From contig JAFSTC010000053.1 of the NCBI GenBank assembly GCA_017450705.1, positions 30,517 to 94,516 of the forward strand: 64,000 nucleotides of DNA, in the 5' to 3' direction. The stretch comes from Lentisphaeria bacterium (GTDB lineage: Bacteria > Verrucomicrobiota > Lentisphaeria > Victivallales > Victivallaceae). A program made the position numbers and the translations under genes. A model generated the notes under the pieces. The model saw only the letters and a program-made list of their open reading frames with translations. It had not been told where the DNA came from and made no database searches. Shown piece after piece: positions 52,421 through 60,804 of the stretch. Position 1 is the stretch's first letter. Every line of letters starts with the position of its first letter.

Positions 52421-54886
52421 TCAGGGCTGCAGAAATGCGGAGGGCGGCAGCTCCGCCACGTAACGGAAGCCGATGTCGCGGTCCCCGGAAACGGTGTACT
52501 GGATCATCCGGGGATCCGCCGGGGAACCGGCCGGGAAGGAGCCTCCGACGACCTGACGGGCCTCGCCCTGACGGTCCAGCAGCAGCTCACGGATGCCCTC
52601 CGGAGCATCGGCCATTCCGAAGACCGAGACGCCCCGTTTCCCCGGCGCGCCGGGAAGGGCCGGATGACCGGCGTCGGCAAAGCGGAAGGCCGCCTTCTGC
52701 CACTCCCTCAGCTCCGGCAGACGGATCTTCATATTGCGTTTTTTGCCCAGCCAGCGGCAGTAGGCCTCGGCCGACCCGGCGGATATGCCGGTGACGGGAC
52801 GGGCGAGCCGGTCGGGCGCGGCGTTCCGGGCGGTGCCCCGGGGGATGTGACGCGCCTGCTCCCGGGGAGGCAGCGATCTCAGAAACTCCAGATACGCGCC
52901 GAGAGAAACTTCGTTCCGGGAGATCAGGAAGGGCGCGACGCTCCCCCCAGGCCCGAAATGGACGAGATCCCGGACCGGGACCTCCCCCCTGCCCACATAG
53001 CAGAGATCCGGCGGGATCTCCCGGGGGAACCCGGGCGCGAGCTCGGTGCTCCGGCCCGACTGGATCTGCACGGGAAAGAAAAATTCGTTTTTTCCGTCGG
53101 TAAAGCGGACGACACAGGCTCCGGCGGCAAGGGGCACTTCCGCGCCGGGAGCCTTCGGCTTGTCGGTCCCGGCGCCGCCGGCGGAGAAGATCTCCATGCG
53201 CCAGCCGGCCTTCCGGGGCAGCTCCGCCCGGAGGGAACCCCGGCGGGCCTCGGCGAGACGCACGAGCCGCAGGAGTTCGGGATCGTTCTTCAGAACTTCG
53301 ATGTAGAGGGCTCCCCAGCGCTTCCGGCAGTCCTCCATGGCTTCCAGAAGCTGCTGGTCGTCGCCCGTCTCCCGGTAGAGCGTCAGCACGTTGCGGAAGA
53401 TCTCCCGCGCCAGAACGACCCGGGGAGAGCGGTCGCTGCCCCGGGGCAGCAGCGAGAGTGAGCTCAGTGCCAGAGCGCCGGCGTTGGAGGCCAGCGCGGT
53501 GTATTTGTTGACGTCCCGGTAGAGGGAGAAGCGGTCGGTGTAGCCGAGACCGCCGTCGTTTTTCAGTCTCCGGAAGCACCGGCGGACCCGGACGGCGTAC
53601 TCGAAGGCGCTGGACGCGTTGTATTCGGCGATCCGGAAATGGGCCGCCATCTCCCGCTCCGCCTTCAGCTGGGTGTAGACGCCGAAACCGCCCACGCCGA
53701 TGATCAGCGCCGCCAGGGTCCCGGGAACGATGGGATGACGCGACAGCCATTTGCCCCAGCGGTAGACGGGCGAGGGGGAATAGGCGCGGACGGGGTAGCC
53801 GTCCAGATAGTTCTGGATCTCGTCGACCACGTCGCTCACGTGGGCGTAGCGCCGGGAGGGATTCCGGGACATGGCTTTGCAGCAGATCGCCTCCAGTTCC
53901 CGGGGGACGGGCTGTTTCGCGGGGGCCGCCTTCCGGGGCGGCGTGAAGCGGCCCGCGATCACCTGCCGCACGACCTTCTCCTGAGGCAGCCCCTCGAACG
54001 CATAGGGCGCCGCCCGCCAGGTCAGGATGGAGTAGAGGATCGTCCCGAGGGCGTAGACCTCCGACGTCTCCGTGAGCTTTTTTTCCGCGCCGGTCAGGTG
54101 TTCGGGGGCCATGAAGACGGGGGTTCCGCCGATGGGCGGTTCGGCGCAGCTCTCCTTTTTTTCGTCGGGAGCGCTTCCCTCCGCGGCGCCGAGGTGGACT
54201 TTGCGCCTCTCGGACATGGTGTCCAGTTCGGGACGGTAGCGGGCCATGCCCCAGTCCATGACCAGCACCTCGCCGAACTCCCCGATCATGATGTTGCCCG
54301 GCTTGAGGTCGCCGTGGAGAATGCCGTTCCTGTTGGCGAAGGAGACGCCGTTGCACGCGGCGAGGAAGATGTTGACCAGCCGCCGCAGGGTGTAGCGCCG
54401 GGCGTACCCCTTGTGGTTTTCGGAGAGCTTGCGCACCACCTCGCGGAGCGTCTCGCCCCGCACCCGCTTCATGGAAAAAAACACGCCCTCGTCGTCGAAG
54501 ACGCCGAGCCGGTAGACCGGGACCACGTTGGGGTGGTCGATCTGGGCGGTGGCCCGGGCCTCGCGGATGAAGGCCTCGATCCGCTCCCGGCTGTATTTGT
54601 ACTGGGGGCGGAGAATTTTGATGGCGACCTCGCGGTCGGTGCCCGGTTCGTTGCCCGAGAAGACCGCACCGACGCCGCCGAGCCCGATGGGGCGGACGCC
54701 CCTGTAATTGCCCATCTTCTCGTCGTCGGGGATCCCCAGGGCGCGGCGCAGTTCTCCGGCGGAAAACCGGATCTCGCCGGAGGCGCTCCCCTGAACGATG
54801 GTCCTGTCGTCTCCGCCGGGACCGGTCCCCGGATCCGCGGAGGAGGAGGGTCCGCTTTTTTCTCCGGGGGGAAGGGGGTCTCTCAT
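52421..54886 (-). CDS. membrane Ser/Thr protein kinase with C-terminal FGE/SUMF1-like domain
   Basis: The protein has 821 residues. A kinase domain (about 60-365) has the loop IGLGGVG, VAIKIL with Lys90, HGDLKPGN (191-198, so HGD rather than HRD, a non-RD kinase), DWG 211-213 and MAPEHL, plus about 40 inserted residues in the activation segment. A single membrane segment lies near 387-405. A helical region, a PEGA-like beta domain and an FGE/SUMF1-like domain follow (about 650-815; EAYCRWLGKKRNMKIRLPELREWQ, QVVGGSF and GFRYV). It is coupled to the coiled-coil gene by ATGA. FGE-like domains in such proteins are thought to sense ligands. Confidence 0.88.
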   Translation of the reverse strand: MRDPLPPGEKSGPSSSADPGTGPGGDDRTIVQGSASGEIRFSAGELRRALGIPDDEKMGNYRGVRPIGLGGVGAVFSGNEPGTDREVAIKILRPQYKYSRERIEAFIREARATAQIDHPNVVPVYRLGVFDDEGVFFSMKRVRGETLREVVRKLSENHKGYARRYTLRRLVNIFLAACNGVSFANRNGILHGDLKPGNIMIGEFGEVLVMDWGMARYRPELDTMSERRKVHLGAAEGSAPDEKKESCAEPPIGGTPVFMAPEHLTGAEKKLTETSEVYALGTILYSILTWRAAPYAFEGLPQEKVVRQVIAGRFTPPRKAAPAKQPVPRELEAICCKAMSRNPSRRYAHVSDVVDEIQNYLDGYPVRAYSPSPVYRWGKWLSRHPIVPGTLAALIIGVGGFGVYTQLKAEREMAAHFRIAEYNASSAFEYAVRVRRCFRRLKNDGGLGYTDRFSLYRDVNKYTALASNAGALALSSLSLLPRGSDRSPRVVLAREIFRNVLTLYRETGDDQQLLEAMEDCRKRWGALYIEVLKNDPELLRLVRLAEARRGSLRAELPRKAGWRMEIFSAGGAGTDKPKAPGAEVPLAAGACVVRFTDGKNEFFFPVQIQSGRSTELAPGFPREIPPDLCYVGRGEVPVRDLVHFGPGGSVAPFLISRNEVSLGAYLEFLRSLPPREQARHIPRGTARNAAPDRLARPVTGISAGSAEAYCRWLGKKRNMKIRLPELREWQKAAFRFADAGHPALPGAPGKRGVSVFGMADAPEGIRELLLDRQGEARQVVGGSFPAGSPADPRMIQYTVSGDRDIGFRYVAELPPSAFLQP

Positions 54887-56658
54887 CTGCCGCGTTTCGC
54901 CTTGAGGTTCATCGCCGTGATCTTCGCGTCGATCGCCCGGACGCGGTCGGCGAATTCGATATAGCCCTTGCCGGCCTCTTTGAAAAGCCTGATCTTTTCG
55001 GGATTGTCCCAGGCCTTTTCATCCTCGAAGACGAAGACCTGTGCCGTATTCTTGCGGCCGATGTCGGCGGTCTGCTCCCCCACGACGATACCGACGAAGC
55101 CGCCCTCGCCGGTCATGACGAAATCCCCCGGCTCGGCCTTGAGTTCGCTGCCGGTGCCCCGGACGGCGTTGCGGATGAGCAGACTCCCCGTGCGGGAGAA
55201 GAGATCGTAGGAACATCTGCCGCCCAGTTCGGCGCACTCCCGGCCGAAGGAGCGCGTCTTGAAGAGGTAGAGCCGCTGGATCCCCCGCTTTGCCAGCTTG
55301 CTCCGGGTGACGACTTCGAGAGGCTTGACGCCGGGAAGGGAGAGCTCCACGGCGGCGACGCGCGGCTCGGAGGGCAGGGAAAGAAGCGGTCCCCGGACGT
55401 CGGTCTCGCCCCCGTCGGAACCGGGTCTGACGGCGCGGTAGGAGAGGACCGTCACGTTCCGGAAGATCATGGGCGTCTCGGCATTTCCGGCCAGGGTCCG
55501 GAAATATCCGGCGAGGACGGTGCGTTTCCCGAACTTCAGCAGCGGCAGGTAGTAGAGGCCGCCGCCCCGCTGGTTCATGACGAAGCGCTCCTCGACGATA
55601 TTGAGGCGCAGCCGCACGGCGGAAGCGCTGTAGCTCTCCAGCACGTTGGACTGGAGCTGGCGGCGGGTGTCGGCCAGCATGGTCTCGGCCGCGGTGAGCT
55701 TGGCCTTGGCCTCGATGGCGTTCTTGTGATCCTTTTCGGCGGAGATCTTCGTCTGTTCCAGTTCCGTCCGGGCCCGGGTGAGATCGGAAACGGTCCGGCG
55801 GACGAGGGTCTCCATCTCCTCCCGGTTGCGGACGGCCTCGTTGCGCTGGAGACTGATCCGGGCCAGTTCCTGCCGCAGCCGGTTGAGCTGGTCGCGGTAG
55901 CCGGCCAGATCCCGCTCGGTGGTGCTGAGCTTGCCGGTGGTGAAGGCCAGCGTGTTCTGCAGTTTCCGCGCCTCGCTGTCGGCCTGTCCGAATCTTTTCG
56001 ACATCTCCCGCAGGGCGTCGCGGACGCTGGCCAGGTCGGAATCCCGCCTGTTCAGCTCGACGTTTCTCGCGGCAAGTTCCCGCTGACGGGCCGCCGCATC
56101 GGCCTCGGCCCGGGCGATCTTTTTCTGGGCGTCGCCGTAGGTGGCGGACATCTCCCTCAGGGAACGGCTGGACTGGGCCAGCTCTTTGCGCAGGGAAGAG
56201 GCTTCCGAACGGTATTCCCGGATGTCCTCCCGGGCGCGCCGGAGCCCCTCCTGCCTTTCCTTGAGTTCGATCTCGGTCCGGTAGCGGATGAGTTTTTCCT
56301 CGTCAAGTCTTTTTTTGAGGGTCTCCGGGGAGAGTTTCCCGGTGTTGTGCACCGTACGCTTCAGCAGCTCCTGGAGCTGTTCCCGCTTGAGCCTGTTCTC
56401 GGCGAGTTTCTGCGCGATCTCGCGGAGCTGCGGGTCGTACTGGGAAGTCCCGACGCGCTCGGCGGCCTCACGGAGTTCGCGGCGGACGCGCTCCAGTTCC
56501 CGGCGGCTGGCGTCGAGCTGGGCCAGAAGCACCTGGGTCGTGTTTTCGTCCAGACCGACGCCGGTCCCGCCCGTGTGCGAGGGGACCATTCCGGTCATCA
56601 TCGACAGCATCGCCGAGACCAGAAAGTCGCAGATGACGATCAGGATGGCCCTGTTCAC
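54883..56658 (-). CDS. single-pass coiled-coil membrane protein with Asp in the membrane segment
   Basis: The protein has 591 residues. The N-terminal segment ILIVICDFLVSAMLSMM carries Asp11, as ExbD/TolR and MotB carry an Asp. A long coiled coil follows (about 45-345), then a beta-rich C-terminal part (about 355-560; RGGGLYYLPLLKFGKRTVLAGYF, RGTGSELKAEPGDFVMTGEGGFVGIVVGEQ) and a helical end. The family is not known to me. It is coupled at both ends by ATGA. With the TolQ-like gene before it and the kinase after it, a stator-type complex is inferred. Confidence 0.65.
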   Translation of the reverse strand: MNRAILIVICDFLVSAMLSMMTGMVPSHTGGTGVGLDENTTQVLLAQLDASRRELERVRRELREAAERVGTSQYDPQLREIAQKLAENRLKREQLQELLKRTVHNTGKLSPETLKKRLDEEKLIRYRTEIELKERQEGLRRAREDIREYRSEASSLRKELAQSSRSLREMSATYGDAQKKIARAEADAAARQRELAARNVELNRRDSDLASVRDALREMSKRFGQADSEARKLQNTLAFTTGKLSTTERDLAGYRDQLNRLRQELARISLQRNEAVRNREEMETLVRRTVSDLTRARTELEQTKISAEKDHKNAIEAKAKLTAAETMLADTRRQLQSNVLESYSASAVRLRLNIVEERFVMNQRGGGLYYLPLLKFGKRTVLAGYFRTLAGNAETPMIFRNVTVLSYRAVRPGSDGGETDVRGPLLSLPSEPRVAAVELSLPGVKPLEVVTRSKLAKRGIQRLYLFKTRSFGRECAELGGRCSYDLFSRTGSLLIRNAVRGTGSELKAEPGDFVMTGEGGFVGIVVGEQTADIGRKNTAQVFVFEDEKAWDNPEKIRLFKEAGKGYIEFADRVRAIDAKITAMNLKAKRGR

Positions 56659-57197
56659 TTATCCTCTCCTTGCTTTTCCTCCTCGACCAGAAGGCGGTTC
56701 TTCAGGGGGAACTGCATGGTCAGACGGAGAAGCAGACTGAAAATGATCCCGATGAGGGTCGAGCTGTAGGCGATGAGACGGCTGCTCTGGGGCGAAAAGG
56801 TCATGACCAGAAACGCCGAGACCGTCCCGAAGAGGCCCACGTAGAGCGGCACGTCGAAGATGATGTCCGAGCTGTCGAGCCGCTTGAGCTTGAGGCGCGG
56901 AGAGTCGCCGCTGGCGCGGATCCGGGAGACGGCGCCGATCCCGAAGCCGAAGGCGAGGAACTGCAGCACGGTGATGACCGAGAAGATCAGCATGGAGATC
57001 TTGCCCGTGAACCGGGCCCGCATGGCCAGCGTCTCGCCGGAGTTCTCGCCGACCTCGCCGAGCACGCCGGTGCCCGAGCCCGAAAACAGCTCGCGGACCA
57101 GAGAAGAATTCTCAAACGCGTAGTTCATGTACCAGATAAAGAACGCTCCTGCGACCACGGCGACTACCGCCGGAAACCAGGCCAGAGACTTTTTCAT
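56655..57197 (-). CDS. four-segment membrane protein resembling TolQ/ExbB/MotA
   Basis: The protein has 180 residues. Hydrophobic segments are at about 5-27, 62-85, 107-128 and 131-150. VPLYVGLFGTVSAFLVM followed by AYSSTLIGIIFSLLL resembles the proton-channel helices of TolQ/ExbB/MotA (GLxGTV, then a Thr in the next helix). It is shorter than the family. ATG 57197 has GGAGGG 6 bp upstream. It begins the operon and is coupled to the coiled-coil gene by ATGA. The link to TolQ is a pattern match only. Confidence 0.6.
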   Translation of the reverse strand: MKKSLAWFPAVVAVVAGAFFIWYMNYAFENSSLVRELFSGSGTGVLGEVGENSGETLAMRARFTGKISMLIFSVITVLQFLAFGFGIGAVSRIRASGDSPRLKLKRLDSSDIIFDVPLYVGLFGTVSAFLVMTFSPQSSRLIAYSSTLIGIIFSLLLRLTMQFPLKNRLLVEEEKQGEDK

Positions 57198-57247
57198 CGC
57201 GATCCCTCCATGCGTGACGAACAGCTTTTTTTCGGTCATTCGTGTTT

Positions 57248-57276
57248 AAGATACGTCCTTTTTGCCGAATAGTCAA
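57248..57276 (-). promoter_or_regulatory. promoter of the TolQ-like/kinase operon
   Basis: Minus strand: TTGACT (57271-57276), 17 bp spacer, TATCTT (57248-57253). Confidence 0.6.
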
Positions 57277-57317
57277 GGATAAAGTGGATTTTCGGCGCAA
57301 AAAAAGCGCTCACCTGC

Positions 57318-57346
57318 TTGCCAAAACGCGAAAGGGAATGTATTTT
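57318..57346 (+). promoter_or_regulatory. promoter of the lptF/G-like gene
   Basis: TTGCCA (57318-57323), 17 bp spacer, TATTTT (57341-57346). It is divergent from the kinase-operon promoter. Confidence 0.55.
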
Positions 57347-57395
57347 ACGGAGACGGCAGTTTTCAAAAGAAATATTTTCAGGCGGTCAGGAGATT

Positions 57396-58490
57396 ATGAA
57401 GACACTGAACTGGTATGTGACCCGGGGATTCCTGCTGGCTTTCGCCATGGCGATCGCCATCCTGACCTTCGGCATGACGGGCGCCAATCTGGTCAAGGTG
57501 CTCGACTACGTGTCCCAGGGCATCCCCCTGAGCACCTTCTGCCGGTTCACGCTCTATATCCTGCCCATCATCCTCACCTTCACCGTGCCCTGGGCGGTGA
57601 TGGTCGCGGTCATGCTGGTCTTCGGACGGATGTCGGCCGACAACGAGATCACCGCCATGCGCGCCTGCGGCATCTCCATCATGCAGATCATGTCCCCCGT
57701 CATGATCATCACCGTTCTGCTGACGGCGCTGTGCCTCTATCTTCAGGTGGAGGTGGGCCCGCCCCTTCTGGGGAAATCCCGGGAACTCATGGGGGAGGCG
57801 GCCATCAACCAGCCCCTGGCCATCTTCGAGCCGGGCAAGCCCATCTCCTACGAAAATACCATCATCTACATCGAGGACAAGGAGGGCGAGGACGGCATCG
57901 TGGGCGTCCAGCTCTACACCCTGGCCGACGCCAACACCGTGGCTCAGGACATCTCCGCGGTCCGGGGGAAAGTCTCCGTCGACAAGGAACAGAAGATTTT
58001 GACCATCAAGCTCTTCGACTGTCTCGTCACCGACAAGACGGCCGACAAGACCAACACCATCGACCGCTTTTACAGCAACGAGCTGGAGTTCCGATTCTTC
58101 TACGGCAAGCAGAGCAACGCCCGCCGGCTGTACATCAAGCCCAAGTACATGACGCTGCGCGACCTGATGGGCATGATCCGCATGACGAAACAGTGGAACC
58201 GCGACTCCTCCGAACTGGAGGTGGAGCTGAACCAGCGCATCGCCTTCGCCCTCTCCCCCATCGCCTTTCTGCTCTTCGGCCTGCCGCTGGCCATCCGCAC
58301 CAGCCGCCGGGAGACCTCGGTGGGGCTCTTCCTCAGCGTGATCCTGGCCGGCGTCTTCTTCCTCTCGATCATCCTCTGCGAAAGTCTGACGTCCTTTCCC
58401 AAGCTCTATCCGCAGTATCTGCTCTGGCTGCCCAACATCATCTTCCAGGTGCTGGGCGCGATCCTGACGGTGCGGATCTCCAAGATGTGA
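57396..58490 (+). CDS. LptF/LptG-family permease
   Basis: The protein has 364 residues: three membrane helices near the start (LLAFAMAIAILTFGMTGANL, TLYILPIILTFTVPWAVMVAVMLVFGR, IMSPVMIITVLLTALCLYL), a periplasmic beta-jellyroll-like domain (about 130-270), and three more helices. RMSADNEITAMRACGIS is the cytoplasmic coupling helix typical of the family. It moves LPS with LptB. AGGAG is close to the start. Whether it is LptF or LptG cannot be settled; the partner is not here. Confidence 0.9.
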   Translation: MKTLNWYVTRGFLLAFAMAIAILTFGMTGANLVKVLDYVSQGIPLSTFCRFTLYILPIILTFTVPWAVMVAVMLVFGRMSADNEITAMRACGISIMQIMSPVMIITVLLTALCLYLQVEVGPPLLGKSRELMGEAAINQPLAIFEPGKPISYENTIIYIEDKEGEDGIVGVQLYTLADANTVAQDISAVRGKVSVDKEQKILTIKLFDCLVTDKTADKTNTIDRFYSNELEFRFFYGKQSNARRLYIKPKYMTLRDLMGMIRMTKQWNRDSSELEVELNQRIAFALSPIAFLLFGLPLAIRTSRRETSVGLFLSVILAGVFFLSIILCESLTSFPKLYPQYLLWLPNIIFQVLGAILTVRISKM

Positions 58491-58521
58491 CTTCCCAATC
58501 CCGTTCACAAGGAGGATCTTC

Positions 58522-59949
58522 ATGCTGAAAAAATCCGCTCTGTGCGCCCTTCTCTGGTGCGCCGCCGTTCTCCTCTGCGCGCTGGATCATGCCGAACCGG
58601 CCAACTGGCTCATCGCCGAAACGGACAGGAAAGACACCTCTTTCGACGTGTTCTACATCCATCCGACGCTCCTCTCCGACGACAAAAAACCCTATCCGGA
58701 CTTCGGCGATCCCAAGGTCCGGGCGCGCCTGGTGGACTTCTCCGCCGCCCAGACGGCCCTCTTCGGCAAAAAGGCCCGGATCTTCGTCCCGGCGGTGCGC
58801 CAGCTGGAGTTCAAACGCTGTCTGCGGGAAATGAAGCGCACATCCTCTCCACGCATTCCCGAAGACTCCCCGCGCTTCGCCGCCGTTCAGGACGCCGTCG
58901 CCGCCTTCCGGCACTACCTCGCCCGCTGGAACGGGGGCCGTCCCTACATCCTTCTCGGCCACAGCCAGGGGGCCGCGGACCTCTACGAAGTGCTCTGCCG
59001 CGTCCCGGAGATCTCTCCCGACCGCGGGTTCGCCGCCGCCTATCTGCCCGGTCTCGCGGGACTTACCGAAGAACAAATCAAAAAGGACCTCTCCGGACGC
59101 GGCATATTTCCCGCGCAGGACGAAGGCTCCCCCGGGGCCGTCGTCATCTGGAACACCCGGCTCCCCGGCGGGAAGAAGGACCCCTTCCTCGTTCCCGGCA
59201 GTTACGGCATCAACCCCGTCAACTGGCGACGGGACGGCTTTCCCGCGGAAAAAAGTCTGCACCGGGGGATGATCCTCTTCGACCACAGGACCTGCGGCCA
59301 CGCCCCGGCCCTGCCCGCGACCGACCCGGAGCTCGTCTGTTCCGCCGCGCTGGACGAAAACGGCTCCCTGATCGTCCGGGACGTTCCCGAAGCGGCGAAG
59401 AAGCTGTACGCAGGGTTTCTCACCCCCGAATGCTGCCACGCGGGCGACGTGTGGATGTTTGCGGGCAACCTCGCCGAAAACGCCGCGCTGCGGGCCGCCC
59501 TCTGCCGCATGAAAAGCGAACTTGACCGGGCAAAAACCCTCATCCGGACGGGCAGGGCCGAATGCGTCGTCCTGCGGGACGGCCGGACCGCCCGGATCGA
59601 GAGCGGCCGGGGCGTGAGTCCCCTGCTCCGGCTCTACGACCGGGACCGGGAAGCCCTGCGGGGCGGCATCCTCGTCGACAAGGTCATCGGCCGGGCCGCC
59701 GCCGCCATCGCCATCTGCGGGGGCGCGAGATTCGTCCACGGCGAGGTCATGAGCGAGGACGCCCAGCGCTTCCTCAAGGAGAACGGCATTCCGAGTTCCT
59801 GCGGCCTCTTCGTGAAAAGGATCCTCAATCAGCGGCGCAACGGTCTCTGTCCGCTGGAGAAGTCCGTGGAGGGCATCGCCGATCCCGCCGCGGCCCTCTC
59901 TTCCCTGCGCCGCCGGGTGGCGGAACTGCAGAAAATGAGCAGAAAGTAA
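58522..59949 (+). CDS. secreted DUF3089-type hydrolase fused to a DUF1893-like domain
   Basis: The protein has 475 residues. A signal peptide is followed by a DUF3089-like alpha/beta hydrolase: FDVFYIHPT, and GHSQG (146-150) with Ser148 as nucleophile. From about 335 a DUF1893-like part begins: LDRAKTLIRTGRAECVVL, SGRGVSPLL, VDKVIGRAAAAIAI and the end NGLCPLEKSV. DUF1893 proteins are usually short and separate. Substrate unknown. The gene follows the permease by 31 bp, and the 59975 gene follows by 25 bp. Confidence 0.8.
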   Translation: MLKKSALCALLWCAAVLLCALDHAEPANWLIAETDRKDTSFDVFYIHPTLLSDDKKPYPDFGDPKVRARLVDFSAAQTALFGKKARIFVPAVRQLEFKRCLREMKRTSSPRIPEDSPRFAAVQDAVAAFRHYLARWNGGRPYILLGHSQGAADLYEVLCRVPEISPDRGFAAAYLPGLAGLTEEQIKKDLSGRGIFPAQDEGSPGAVVIWNTRLPGGKKDPFLVPGSYGINPVNWRRDGFPAEKSLHRGMILFDHRTCGHAPALPATDPELVCSAALDENGSLIVRDVPEAAKKLYAGFLTPECCHAGDVWMFAGNLAENAALRAALCRMKSELDRAKTLIRTGRAECVVLRDGRTARIESGRGVSPLLRLYDRDREALRGGILVDKVIGRAAAAIAICGGARFVHGEVMSEDAQRFLKENGIPSSCGLFVKRILNQRRNGLCPLEKSVEGIADPAAALSSLRRRVAELQKMSRK

Positions 59950-59974
59950 AACGGCGACCGGAGGAGAACGCGGC

Positions 59975-60700
59975 ATGTCTTGGAAAAGGGGCGTCTTCAC
60001 AGCGGTTCTCGCCGGACTCGTCTGGACCGCCTTTTGCGGGGACGACGCGGCCGAACTGACCCGGCTCCGGGCGGAGAACCGCCGCCTGCGGCTGGAGCTG
60101 GACCGCCTGCGGGCCGCCCGCTCCCAACAGGACCGGGATCTGCTGAGATTCCGCGCCTGGCTGGCCGCCGCCGCCGACTCCGGGAAACTCCAGACGGCCT
60201 CCGACCGCGAAATCCGGCTGCTGGCCATCCTCTCCGAAATGGTCCGGCGCGGCAGCCGGCTGGCGGTCCAGGTCTCCAGCGTCGAACGCGCCTTCCGGGA
60301 TCTGCTCGGGGAATTCCCCATCGGCCCCGCCCGGCAGGCCCGGCTCCTGCTCCAGCTGGAACAGCTGGAACGCTGCGCCATGCAAGTCTCCTCCATCGCC
60401 TCCGTGGCGGAGTCCGAGGAGGATCCCGCCGCTTTCCGCGAAGCCACGGTCCTCGCCGTGAACAGGGAGCTGGAGACCGCCGTCCTCTCCGTCGGGACCG
60501 TGCACGGCGTCTTTCCGGGCCTGATCTACCGGGACAGGGACGGCTCCGGCCAGAGCCTGCGGATCGTTTCCGTCCGTCCGTGGGTCTCCGCGGCGGTCCC
60601 CGTCCAGGGGGACGCCGGGCGGATCGCCCCCGGCATGCGCTTCACGGTCGAACACCGCGCCAGGTCCGACGAACGCATATCCCCCCTGCGGATGCGCTGA
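59975..60700 (+). CDS. secreted coiled-coil protein of unknown function
   Basis: The protein has 241 residues: signal peptide, then a coiled coil (about 25-60; ELTRLRAENRRLRLELDRLRA), helices, and a C-terminal beta-rich end (AVLSVGTVHGVFPGLIYRD, then SVRPWVSAAVPVQGD), somewhat like the last part of cell-shape or flagellar-assembly proteins. No family assigned. GGAGGAG precedes the start. Confidence 0.65.
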   Translation: MSWKRGVFTAVLAGLVWTAFCGDDAAELTRLRAENRRLRLELDRLRAARSQQDRDLLRFRAWLAAAADSGKLQTASDREIRLLAILSEMVRRGSRLAVQVSSVERAFRDLLGEFPIGPARQARLLLQLEQLERCAMQVSSIASVAESEEDPAAFREATVLAVNRELETAVLSVGTVHGVFPGLIYRDRDGSGQSLRIVSVRPWVSAAVPVQGDAGRIAPGMRFTVEHRARSDERISPLRMR

Positions 60701-60804
60701 CGCAGGGGATCCGGCAACTCGAAAAAACAGGCTCTGTTCCTCGCACGGGGGCAGATAACGGTTTCAATATACGTCGCTTTTATTGAAAAAAAGGAGTTTT
60801 CTTC

